The translations under genes and the position numbers were made by a program. The notes below the pieces were generated by a model. That model saw only the letters and a list, made by a program, of their open reading frames with translations, was not told the DNA's origin and did no database searches. A stretch of 64,000 bases of DNA. Origin: Xanthoparmelia taractica (lineage: Eukaryota; Ascomycota; Lecanoromycetes; Lecanorales; Parmeliaceae). The stretch lies in NCBI GenBank assembly GCA_033085395.1, contig JANQBS010000057.1, forward strand, positions 1-64,000, read 5' to 3'. Positions 35,866-46,000 of the stretch are shown here, piece after piece (the stretch's first letter is position 1; each line of letters opens with the position of its first letter).

Positions 35866-35898
<33 letters not shown>
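35866..35898. repeat. (GT)n microsatellite
   Basis: About 16 uninterrupted GT dinucleotides. It is likely to vary in length between strains. Confidence 0.95.
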
Positions 35899-35902
<4 letters not shown>

Positions 35903-36405
35903 TTTTCAGCAGCAGTAGTTAGTAGTTAGTAGTAGTACCAGTAGGCGGAGATTTCCATTCTAGCGGTCTGGACAACAAGGCTGAAATAAAGAATCCCAAC
36001 CGACCGCCCAACTACGGGAGAAAGGAAGAAAAGAAAAGGAATGGAATGGAATGGAAGAAAGCAATGGAACAAAGGAATGTGTGTGGTAAGATGGGAAGCG
36101 GGATAGGAAGCGGGAGCTGCGTTGTTGATTGACGTTTCGTTCCGATCACCAGATCACCAGACAGACAGACATCTTACTTACAGTAGCCTAGCCGACGGAG
36201 CCTACGTAGGTAGAGAGATGACTAAGGTTAAGGAAACGGCTTTGTGGCCAGCTGGCATTGTCCGTCTTGGGTATAGGGCGTCTGACATGACATGACATGC
36301 TAGGCTTAGGTGCTAGGTGCTAGGTAGGTGTGCCACGGCCACGGCGGGGATTGGAGTTGTGATAGGGTGGATGGGAGAAAGGGGGAGCGGGGATGAGAGC
36401 GAGGA

Positions 36406-36484
36406 GGGGGGGGGGGGGGGAATTCAAGGCTTTTTATTCTTTGTTTTTATTATTCTTTTTTTTAAGGGGGGGGGGGGGGGGGGG
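36406..36484. repeat. Paired poly-G tracts (G15 and G19)
   Basis: Runs of 15 G (36,406-36,420) and 19 G (36,466-36,484) flank a 45-base AT-rich spacer, just downstream of the minus-strand gene ending at 36,537. On that gene's transcript they would be poly-C in the 3' flank. Their lengths should be treated as uncertain. Confidence 0.9.
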
Positions 36485-36536
36485 AAGGGGATGGGAGGGA
36501 GGGTATCATGTACAGATAGATCAAGTATGCTAATGC

Positions 36537-39500
36537 CTAGATATCTACATCATCCGCATCCGGTACGGGCTTCGCCCTCTGAAGCCGAGGAAACGACCCG
36601 GGAATCTCCTTGTTGATGTCGCGTTCCACCATGCCAAACCGCTTGAACATATCGATGCCCCAGTCCAGAGTCACCTGGTCTTGATACCCGAGTTGATGAT
36701 TCTCATGGATTCCTGCAATGTCTGGATCTTCTGGGTCGGTGGTAGATGTTGCCGTCTTCGACTTTCGCATCCTTATCAGTTCATCATTCATCGCCGCGTG
36801 GAGAGCCCGCCTGGTTTCCAAGACGGGCCGCAGAACGCCACGGAGCATGTAGAGCGTTGGGGTGACCACTCTTTCGCCATACCCGCGGGACGAGCGAAAT
36901 CGCTGTCCACGCTTCGGGATACCGGGTACGCGGCACCACTTGTCCCATAGCTTCTTTGCGGCAAAACTTCCGTACAGGTCCGCAACGGTCTCGAGAATGA
37001 TGTTGAAAGCATTGGGCGTAATGTCAGCGCTAGCATGCGCTCGTAGATCTTCGCCGGGAGCCCTCGTCGTAATGTTCCTCAGGCTTCTGGGTAGCGTCCG
37101 AAATATCCGGCCAAGTTGGTTCGCCATCATGAGCTGAGTGAAGTCGGGTAGCTGCGAGGGGTCAGCCTTGGAATCATATTTGCCATTAACCAAATTTTGT
37201 AAAATGGACAGTGCTCGTGAGACATGATTATGGTCGACATTGTATGGCGGCTCGTGCTCCATCTGCAGAATGGCTTTTGCAATAGTTGTCGCATCGCTAG
37301 GCTTCCATGCCGTGTCCGGTGTGTATTTCAGGTACTCCAGTAACTCTTCGACAGCGGTCCATTTTCCTAATTTAACCTGGAAACGTAGAAGAGCATGAAC
37401 GATGGGCTCCGTGAGTGGTGTTTCCAGTCCCACGAGGACCTTTGAAAGTAGGCGGGAATTCGATGCTGCCGTTCCAAACCTTAAGAGCGCTGGCTGCAAG
37501 TTCTGATCGGAGAAGAGAGCAGGATGCACGAGACCTCCGTCGATGTCTTCATTCAAGAGGAGCCAGTTCCCTAGATCGAATAGCCTGCTGTTTGTGAGAA
37601 GGTCTACAAACGATAATAGAGCCCTCGGTGGGAAAAGCGGAGGCTGTATAAGGGCCACATTGTCCTCGTTGTCTCCAATGAGGTCTGAAGCGTCGTCGCC
37701 TCTTTCAAGTCGTTCCCTCAATTCGTGCGCAAAGGCCAGAATCTTTCCTTCACGCTGTGTATCAACAATACTTTGGATTTTCTTGAAGGTCCGAAGGCTG
37801 AGTTCCTGTTTCCCTTTGACCGAGAAATGGTGGAGAATCCTATGTTGTAGGCCTAGAACAGCCGCAGAATCGTCCATCTCATGGTCCCCAGCCGAGCCTG
37901 GTTTGCTAGCATTGCGGGTTACCTGCTTGAACTCGGTAGACCTCAAGTCCAGAAACCTACTGAGTGTTCCCGGTTGCTCTTTGACGTCTTGAAAGGATTC
38001 AAGTATCCGGAGGATGGCTGCGTCCATAAGGTTGCTATCAAGCTCCGGATTATTGCATTCAAGCAAGCTTTTACATGCGATTATACTCCGTCGAAGGTCG
38101 ACAGTGTTCATACCAAAGCCTTCGGCAGTAGATGGAGGGTCGTTCAACAAGCCATCTATGAGAGCTAGTACGACTTCCCGACTGATTGTGCGGGTACCCA
38201 TCTCAACATGTAAATTCGTGCCGGTCGCTATTCCAATACCACCTACCTGATTCAAACGGGTTTTGTCGATCTCTAACCTCAAGATAGATATCCAGTCAAG
38301 CTCTGGTGCTTCTCTCTCGCTAATCTCCGGCCAGCTGATCGTCGACCACCGCGTATCCTTGGATTCCATTCGTCTTTGCATTTCAATGACTATCCAAGCT
38401 CCTTCAGTGACCCAACCCCCTTCTACACAGGCCCATAGGACAAGGTCTAGCCACAACCCGGGGCCGAATTCGCGAAGTTTTGGCTGCACGCTAGCTTTGG
38501 GCAGTTCGTATCCTTGAGACCGGGCCTTTGTGATCGTCTCTTCCCATTGAAGACCCCACTCGACGTCCGACAATGTGCTCATGATTCGCCTTGATAGCAC
38601 ATGCAAAGTCGGCGGGCGTTGGAGGACAGTCGGATCGTTTGGGGGAGTAAAATTGTAAATTGAATCAGGAAATGCATTGATGCGATGCAAATGTCCTAGA
38701 ATCCGGAAGACATGAGACATGATCAAACTGTAGCTAGGATCCTCCGCTGGGTGATCTGCTGCTTGTAGGATCATTGTACCCAGACTTTGCCAGATTTGTC
38801 CAAGGCTCTTGCGCCCTAAATTGCGAGGATCGCCCCAGTGATCCGGCTCGTGAGCCAAGGTGTATTGATCAAGAGAAAAGCGGCCATGCCGGTTGTGCTG
38901 CTGTGAAATTTCCGATGGTTGAGGCATTTCAACTTGTATTGCTTTTTCCGTAACCTCATCCAGATTCCTATTAGCAGTCTCCCACAACAGTGGTGGCAGC
39001 TGGCATGACATCCTCTCCATCTCTCTATGACCCGGGTATTTCTCCATCATAGCCTTGACCAGCCAAATTACTGCTTCCCACCGTTCCTGGTGTACACCAA
39101 TGTAGCCCAATAGATCCGTTTTGCAAAAAGACCTTGCCATAGACAGAATTTTGGGTAAAGTGTGTATTGGTCGCGAAGGTTTATATTGAATCACTTCTTC
39201 GGAAACATTCTCGGCAACGTTCTCGCCACCCAAACGTAGATTCGGAGGAAGAAACGATTCGATAGCCGTGGCCCATGGCGCGGGCCTTCGGCGGCGTGGT
39301 GAAGAAAGGAGGCTCTCCACTTCAGACGGTAGGCCGCGGTCGCTATGTTTATGGCCATCAAGACTGTTCCCTGTCAAGTGCGCGGATGCGGCAACGGATG
39401 CGTGTCTTATTGAACTCTGGTACTTCAACCCTTGGGTTCGCTTGGAAACCGTACATTCCGGAACGATTACTGGGGCCAGAAAGGCTGGTATAACGGCAGT

Positions 39501-39569
39501 TGCTATGCTGGAATTACGACGGCTGGAAAGGTTCACGAAGCCTCCAAGTGCAGGCGAAGCTCTTGCCAT
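36537..39569 (-). CDS. Large putative mitochondrial protein, 1,010 aa
   Basis: One long intronless frame. The N-terminal 60 residues are rich in Arg, Ser and Ala and poor in acids, fitting a mitochondrial targeting sequence. The remainder is mostly helical and hydrophilic, with segments such as HVLSRRIMSTLSDVEWGLQW, FGPGLWLDLVLWACVEGGWV and KLGKWTAVEELLEYL spaced like helical-repeat (PPR- or TPR-like) units, although I cannot align a strict 35-residue repeat. The C-terminus is charged. Fungal proteins of this kind often serve mitochondrial RNA processing or translation, but that is inference. The coding region is certain, the role unknown. Confidence 0.8.
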   Translation of the reverse strand: MARASPALGGFVNLSSRRNSSIATAVIPAFLAPVIVPECTVSKRTQGLKYQSSIRHASVAASAHLTGNSLDGHKHSDRGLPSEVESLLSSPRRRRPAPWATAIESFLPPNLRLGGENVAENVSEEVIQYKPSRPIHTLPKILSMARSFCKTDLLGYIGVHQERWEAVIWLVKAMMEKYPGHREMERMSCQLPPLLWETANRNLDEVTEKAIQVEMPQPSEISQQHNRHGRFSLDQYTLAHEPDHWGDPRNLGRKSLGQIWQSLGTMILQAADHPAEDPSYSLIMSHVFRILGHLHRINAFPDSIYNFTPPNDPTVLQRPPTLHVLSRRIMSTLSDVEWGLQWEETITKARSQGYELPKASVQPKLREFGPGLWLDLVLWACVEGGWVTEGAWIVIEMQRRMESKDTRWSTISWPEISEREAPELDWISILRLEIDKTRLNQVGGIGIATGTNLHVEMGTRTISREVVLALIDGLLNDPPSTAEGFGMNTVDLRRSIIACKSLLECNNPELDSNLMDAAILRILESFQDVKEQPGTLSRFLDLRSTEFKQVTRNASKPGSAGDHEMDDSAAVLGLQHRILHHFSVKGKQELSLRTFKKIQSIVDTQREGKILAFAHELRERLERGDDASDLIGDNEDNVALIQPPLFPPRALLSFVDLLTNSRLFDLGNWLLLNEDIDGGLVHPALFSDQNLQPALLRFGTAASNSRLLSKVLVGLETPLTEPIVHALLRFQVKLGKWTAVEELLEYLKYTPDTAWKPSDATTIAKAILQMEHEPPYNVDHNHVSRALSILQNLVNGKYDSKADPSQLPDFTQLMMANQLGRIFRTLPRSLRNITTRAPGEDLRAHASADITPNAFNIILETVADLYGSFAAKKLWDKWCRVPGIPKRGQRFRSSRGYGERVVTPTLYMLRGVLRPVLETRRALHAAMNDELIRMRKSKTATSTTDPEDPDIAGIHENHQLGYQDQVTLDWGIDMFKRFGMVERDINKEIPGSFPRLQRAKPVPDADDVDI

Positions 39570-40017
39570 TGGTGGCGATGCCGGAACCCCAGAGAAAGCC
39601 TCTGTCTGATAGCTAGAATTGCCATAGTCGTAGATTTGATATCTTCGTGATGGGAATGCTTCTCATTCCAACCCACTCGACAAAAAGCAGAATAGAAGGG
39701 AAGAGGGGCTGGACAAACTAAATCAAACAGCCATAGTACTCGTACGAGTTACAAGATATCGTTCGTAGGGCTGGGAAATCTAGCGTTGTCTTGGCGCCTC
39801 TACTCTTCATCATATTCCGTCTTCCTCAGACAAAGTGATAGTAATCCGCCAGACCCATCGACCCAGAAGTAGTCTAGGGATTACAACGGTCTTCTCCCTG
39901 GTAAACTCTTTACCTTCAGTACCAAACTATACCTAGGAATAGTTTGCACTGAACAATCAAGCTACATAGTCGATCTCTATAAAGTAGACATTCTGAGAAT
40001 CAAGAGCTTCCGGCAAT
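39570..40017. other. Divergent promoter region
   Basis: About 450 bases separate the start of the minus-strand mitochondrial-protein gene from the PARP-type finger gene. No specific element was recognised. Confidence 0.4.
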
Positions 40018-41691
40018 ATGTCCGGAGCGCATCGCATCGGTATGTAATGCTCTGTTTTTGCTCGCCCTTGTTAGGTTTCTCCTTGGACTTCTAACTCCTG
40101 CTTGTCACCACACCAAGTGCTTTCTCAAACCACCTTCGTGCTAGGGTACTGCTTCGCTCTTCTCGTCTAGTATTTTGGCCTTTTATATAGAGCTGAGGAT
40201 TTATCATTGCAGAGGTTTCACCCAACAACCGTGCTGGGTGCAAGAATACTGAGTGCAAGAGGGAGGGTATCAAAATCCCGAAAGGCCAGTTACGCTATGG
40301 CACATTTATCACTGGTCCGGAGTGGCAAAGCTGGGCTTGGAAACACTGGTAAGTGCCCTGTAGTACCATGCCGGTGCCCTCGCTGATATGACCCGCCTGG
40401 AGGGGTTGCGTGACCCCCAAACAAATTTCAAATCTCAGAGACAGCATTGGAGGGGACCCTAGCCAGCTAGACGGCTATGAAGAACTTCCAGAGGATCTTC
40501 AAGAAAAGGTAGTAAATGCTTTAGAGCAAGGCCATATTGATGATGAAGACTGGGGTTGGGTAATAATATCTTCTATAGAGTTCTATATATCTCACTGACT
40601 GCGAGTAGGACATTGAGATGAACCGTGAAGGAAAGAATGGTTACTTGACCCTCGAAAGTAAGCGACGATTGAAGGCTGAAGCTCAAGTAAGTAATTCCAT
40701 CGGTCATCTTACCGCCCTAGCTGTTTTCGGCGCCCTTCTCATCTAACTACCCAAAGGCCTTGAAGGATGGGACTGCAGGAGAAGGAAGTGCGAGCCCCAG
40801 CAAGACCGATAACAAGAAGCGCGGCCATGTCAAAGATGATCCGGATGCGGAAGGCGCAGCAATTGACGAGCCCGCACCAAAAAAGACCAAAGCTAGGACT
40901 AAGAAAGAACCAAAAATTGAGAACGATGATGCTAACGGCGAGCCTGAGAACGAAGATCCAAAAATAAAGAAATCCAAACCCAGGGTCAAGAAGGAGCCGA
41001 AGATCAAGAACGAGGATGCTGACGGCGGGTCTGAAAACGAAGATCCAAAACTCAAGAAACCCAAATCTAGGGTCAAGAAGGAGCAGAAAATCAAGAACGA
41101 GGATGCTGACACCGAATCTGAGAACGAAGGGCCAGCCAACAAAAAGACCAAAGCTACGGTTAAGAAGGGTAAAATGGCCAATAGTAATGACGCGGATGAA
41201 GATTTCGAGCAAGAGGCGCAGCCAGTCAAGAAGGGTCGCAAACAGGCCAGGAAAGCCACGGCGGGAGGCGAAACCGCTTTGGACGTAAAGGAGGAGAGCG
41301 GCGATCCAAACACTCTCCCTCCTCCCAAAGGAAAGAGGCAGCGAGCTCCACGTAAAGCCGCAACGGCCAGGAAGATTAAGGATGAGGACACTGAGACTGA
41401 CGGCCTTATTTCGGCTCCTGAGCTCGGGACACCTCCTGGAAAAGAGAAGCCAGAGCACACATCGGAGCTCGAACCTGAAGCAAGCGAACAGGTCCCGAAG
41501 CTTCAGAAAGGCCGCAAGGGAGCACCCAGAAAGGTGATTGACCGACCCGCAGAGAAGGCCGAGAAAAAGTTCGTGTCCAAGGTTAGAATGCTAATCGCCT
41601 CATTGATTGCTATTTGAGCTGACGATTTTTATAGGCAGATCCAGCTGGCCCACGATCCAATGGAAGGGCGACTCGCGCGTACCCAGCCTGA
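40018..41691 (+). CDS. PARP-type zinc-finger protein with lysine-rich repeats
   Basis: The N-terminal zf-PARP domain, known from PARP1 and DNA ligase III where it senses nicked DNA, is formed after splicing. CKNTEC, WKHWGC and the intervening GIKIPKGQLRYGTFI supply the C-C-H-C zinc ligands within the first 60 residues. Introns inferred: 40,040-40,212, about 40,346-40,403, about 40,561-40,609, 40,688-40,756 and about 41,582-41,634. The rest (residues about 130-430) is highly charged, built of imperfect units such as PRVKKEPKIKNEDADGGSE alternating basic and acidic blocks. The last exon ends GRATRAYPA before TGA at 41,689. No PARP catalytic or ligase domain is present, so it is a stand-alone finger, probably nuclear. 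Confidence 0.82.
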
Positions 41692-43040
41692 TGCAGCCTA
41701 CTACATCTGTAACCTCTGTAAGGTGCTGGTAAGAGTCTTGTTCATTCATAAGCTTGGTTTTCTCAAAGGCTGTGGGGTATGGAGCAGATCTCGGAGCATT
41801 GCTGCGAAGCTACAGGAAAATACACGCTAATCAAAGATCTCATGCTCGAGCTCTAAAAGCCGTGTCACGGAATATTTTCTTGCATTCTATGAACGTTAGA
41901 TACCCATCTCTTCTGTGCTATTGCTTTTAATTGTAAGCATGAGAGCTAGAGAGCATTGCTAAGCCTACAACAGAACTATGGCATAGACATGTTGAGACAT
42001 TGTGGCTTTTCCCCAATTGTAGAGTGTTCATGGTATTCAATCTTGCCAGGGGCATGCTGTTGGGGGACGTGCCATCTTAGAACCTCTTGTACCATTTCTC
42101 TTAGCATCAGGAAAGATGCCAGGAAAGATAGCACACTCGTTCTCTATCCAACCAAATTTTGACCATCCACCCTCTAGTGCTGGTAAAAGGCTTCCTTTCT
42201 GGATATTAGATTGTGGATCGGAGACCAAACAACCACTCGGGTTCCCACCAGTTTTTTGACCGCCCATCCTCTATTGCTGTTAGGGGATCCATATTCTGGA
42301 TGTCGACAGGCGAAGGCTTTGAAAGAAAGTCGAGCAGTAGACCACGAGGGTCAGTGAAGAGGGAAGAGCCACATTGTTAGTGAAGGGAAACAGCCAAGGA
42401 CCGTGAAGTGAAGTGCTGGCAAGCAGATGAATAGCCAAGGACAATGGAGTGAAGAACTGGCACGCAGTTGAATAGCCAAGGACAATTGAGTGAAGTACTA
42501 GCGCGCAGATGAATTTTTCCGATATCACCGTCCGCCTACTTTTCTCCTTGGACGTCTTTACTTATGACCGTCCGTCCTTAATTGTCAACTCGTACCTCTT
42601 TAATTTACTTTCACGTCGTGCCCACGTCATTTTCTAAAGCACACAGTGCTATACCTTGCACGCTAAGCAGTAGCACGGTGCTAGTCTTTGCTTGATTCAT
42701 GGCTTTCCAAAGCCTTGCAATAAGCAAGCTGTTATCTACATGTCAATAGACCACGAAACGCAACGTGTTCCTAGGGAAGCTTGATATCATTGTGGATTTT
42801 GACAAGTACCGCCTTGCACGAATTAGTTTGCTAGGGAGCTGCACCTCGATAGCACGCTCTTTTCAGGTTGCTGGTTAGCCAGTCTGTAACTACAGCACTG
42901 TTTTAAGGTCAGCCAACTCCACATCCCTCGCGACTTCTCTGTCTGGGTTTGTATCTTAAACATGTAAAAACTTTCGGCTGGACCGTGGGACTCCTTGGTG
43001 CTATCAGTGCTAATCCAAACTTACGCCAGCCCTTCTCACC
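41692..43040. other. Intergenic region with tandem repeats
   Basis: The span carries an imperfect duplication of about 90 bases (42,160-42,310) and a three-copy 41-bp tandem repeat (42,389-42,511). Small frames on both strands are by-products of these repeats. No gene is supported. Confidence 0.55.
42389..42511. repeat. Three tandem copies of a 41-bp unit
   Basis: The unit starts AA(C/T)AGCCAAGGAC and ends GCAGATG or GCAGTTG. Copies begin at 42,389, 42,430 and 42,471 and differ at several positions. The spacing of exactly 41 bases is kept, so the duplication happened without slippage indels. Confidence 0.85.
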
Positions 43041-46000
43041 ATGGCAAATGGGACCAATATTCGAGCAGCAAAGCTCCAGCCTTCGACACTTGGCCAACTT
43101 CCTCTCGAATCGGTGTGCCAAGACTTTGTCAATGGCTTTTGCCGCCGCGGAAATGAATGCACCGAGAGCCACGATATATGTGCAATTGCCAACGAAACCA
43201 CTGGATCTCCCGTCCTAGACTGCCTTGCAAACCGTCTTTCCCTTACCCCTAGGCTTTCGCCACGGGATAGCCTGCCATTTGACAATGATGGTCCGGGCCA
43301 TCTATCAAAATATGGCCCGAGGCACGACAACGACCACACAGACATCCAACATATCAAGATCTTACCAACGACAGATGAGATATTGTGTCGGCGGAAACCT
43401 TATATTCCCGTAAAGGACCAATCAGCAGACCATCATCTCCCCTGTGGTCAGCAGAGATTCTTAGATGTTCAGTTTCGCCAACTGCGATTCGACAACGTTG
43501 AACCCATCATAGACTCCTGCTATCATGCAAGCCAACAATTGACCCAATTGCTATCTGCGCCTCAGGTCTTCGACTACGACGACCGCATGAGTACTCCAAA
43601 GGGAGTGCGCTATTCACTCTTCCGCGATATTGCATTTGAAGAGCAGGTTATGAGCTTCAGGGATGCTATCACTTTTAGGGTCAGCTTTGCATGCCCGAAG
43701 GCATTACGTGGTCTACGCTTGGGTCCGTCAAAGCATCTCGAGGAAGGCATGCTCGTCGCACTGGTTGGACTTGACGAAGCAGATGCCTTGTCTACAACTT
43801 TCATGGTGATCGAACAGCGCCAAACCACGTTTGCCATGAAGTCTCGTACTGGCAACGATCTTAGAGGTCAGTCACCGGTGGCCTATAGCTGTACCCTTTT
43901 CCCGGCCAATCGCTAACCATCAACTCTTCATGAAGCTTCTGTTATACTTTCACTGGCGGACACAAGCGATACTGATGCGGTGAGACGCTTACTTTACAAT
44001 TCGAAAGGCATGAAGCAAGAGAGGTTTGTCATTGTCGAGTTACCGAGCGTCTTGTACGTAGGATTCTACTGGACACTCAAAGATCTGCAAAACAAGTCAG
44101 CAAGTAAGAAAGACTTGGCCTTCATTCAATCCATAGCTCCTTCGACTGCGGGCTCGAGCCCGGAAGTCTCGATACCTGAATATGCTACCACGGACGACTT
44201 CGCTTTCCAGCTGAACAGCCTTCGCAAAAAAGGTGATGCTGCCGTCGCGAAATCTCTTACCCTAAGGCCAACCGAAGTGATGTCAGATAACGAATCCAAG
44301 AACAACTCCATTGATGATCTGTGTCGGGAGACTACACTCGATCGCGGCCAGGCTACAGCTCTCTGCGAGAATCTCTGCCGAGGTTTTGCATTTATACAGG
44401 GTCCACCTGGAACAGGGAAAACGTATGTCTTCTCTGGACTACTGCCGATGCTGTTCATCGACTGACTTCTCATAGTTTCCTTGGTGTTGCCCTAACCAAG
44501 GTACTCCTGGAGTCGCGCGACCATGTTTCGCGAAGACCAATTCTGGTAGTGTGCACAACCAACCACGCTCTTGACAGCTTCTTGAAAGATATTCAGCAGG
44601 CGGGAGTAGCGAAGTTCGTCCGACTAGGCGGTAACAGTAAGGAAACTTGGACCAAGGCATTCAGCTTACGAGTAGCAGCACGTGGGCTGAAGAAGACCAC
44701 GCTCGAAAGAACCAGAGCGAGTCAGGCCCATCGTCAGGTCGAGTGTCAGTGCCCACTACGTTTTCGACATATTTGGATTGCTAATTCTGTGAATTGTAGG
44801 CTTAACAACTGAGGGTACAAGTTGGTGCGAGTCGCTCAACGCAGGCGTACTCAGCTGGCCAGCGGTTCGAGAGCTTCTCAAATCAAAGTATCCGGCAGTA
44901 TTAGACCGCTTCGCCGGGCTTGAGAGAGTCGACTCGTCTCGAATTTCGGATATTCGATTAGCTCGCAAAGCTGGAGGCTTCGCGTTTGAGTATTGGGGCA
45001 CAGGAGGCGACATCAATGACCTTGACCGTCTCCTAGAAAAGTTCAGCAGTATGCTCGGCAATCAACGTGAATTTCAAGATGACGCAGACGATGACGATCT
45101 TCAAACAAAGTATAGAGTGATTGACCACATTGCATTGAACGCGGCAAACACAGCGGCCTCGCATCCTTCGTCTAGTTGCGACGTTTGGAAATTGACCCTT
45201 AGAGAGCGACATCGTCTTCTGGACAAATGGAAAGAAGAGATCGATCCCCAGACCATACTTGACCGAACAGCTGAAATCCATCGTCGCCATCAAGCTGCTG
45301 TCTTGAGACGGTATGAGGTCTATCATGACATCGATGCTCGGTGTCTTCAAGATCGCAAGTAAATCCCGCAAAGAAGTTCATGATTTTCTGGCTGATTTGT
45401 ACCCTAGAGAACATCATCGCAATGACCATGACAGCTTGCGCTAGGAACTCTTCTATGCTGGCCCAATTGAACCTTCAGACTGTCATATGTGAAGAAGCTG
45501 GGGAAGTCATGGAGGCACAAACAATATGCACCCTTTTTCCATCTGTGAAGCACGCTATCTTCATAGGTGATCCATTGCAGCTCAGGTATTATGCCGAGAG
45601 TAGGGCGAGCTACCATATTGAATGTTTGACTGACTTCGCACAGACCGCAGGTGAACGAGCAAGCTCTCTCCTTAGAGACGGTCATAGGGGCGCCTTACCG
45701 CTTAGATGAATCCTTGATGGAGCGTATGATGATACCATCAACACCTGAAGTACGACCCATAGCATCATCCCGTCTAGACTTGCAGCGCCGCATGCATCCT
45801 GAGATTGCCAACCTAATGCGTGCTACGCTGTATCCATTCATGCAGGTATGTCAATCGCTACAGCTTATCTACAAGTTGATCGGGGCGTCTGACCAAATCG
45901 ATCGCAGGACCATGAGGTAACGCGCTCTCGTGAGCCGGTCGCTGGCATGCTAGACCGGGTGTGGTGGCTCGATCACGAAATGCCAGAAGACACTCCAGCT

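Larger units (their letters stand above)
35358..36536. other. Simple-repeat-rich intergenic region
   Basis: The region between the expansin-like gene and the mitochondrial-protein gene is rich in simple sequence: CATCG/CATTG words near 35,560, a (GT)n tract, AGTAGTTAGTAGT runs, GGAATGGAATGG repeats near 36,040, TGACATGACATG near 36,290 and two long poly-G tracts. No gene is supported. Confidence 0.6.

Noticed and set aside
40739..41460. Minus-strand hydrophobic frames of about 239 codons that look like membrane proteins
   Set aside because: Exact antisense of the lysine-rich repeats; Phe/Leu richness mirrors AAG/GAA codons.
42280..42528. Minus-strand frame of 82 codons with a hydrophobic repeat
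   Set aside because: Generated by the 41-bp tandem repeat, not by coding selection.
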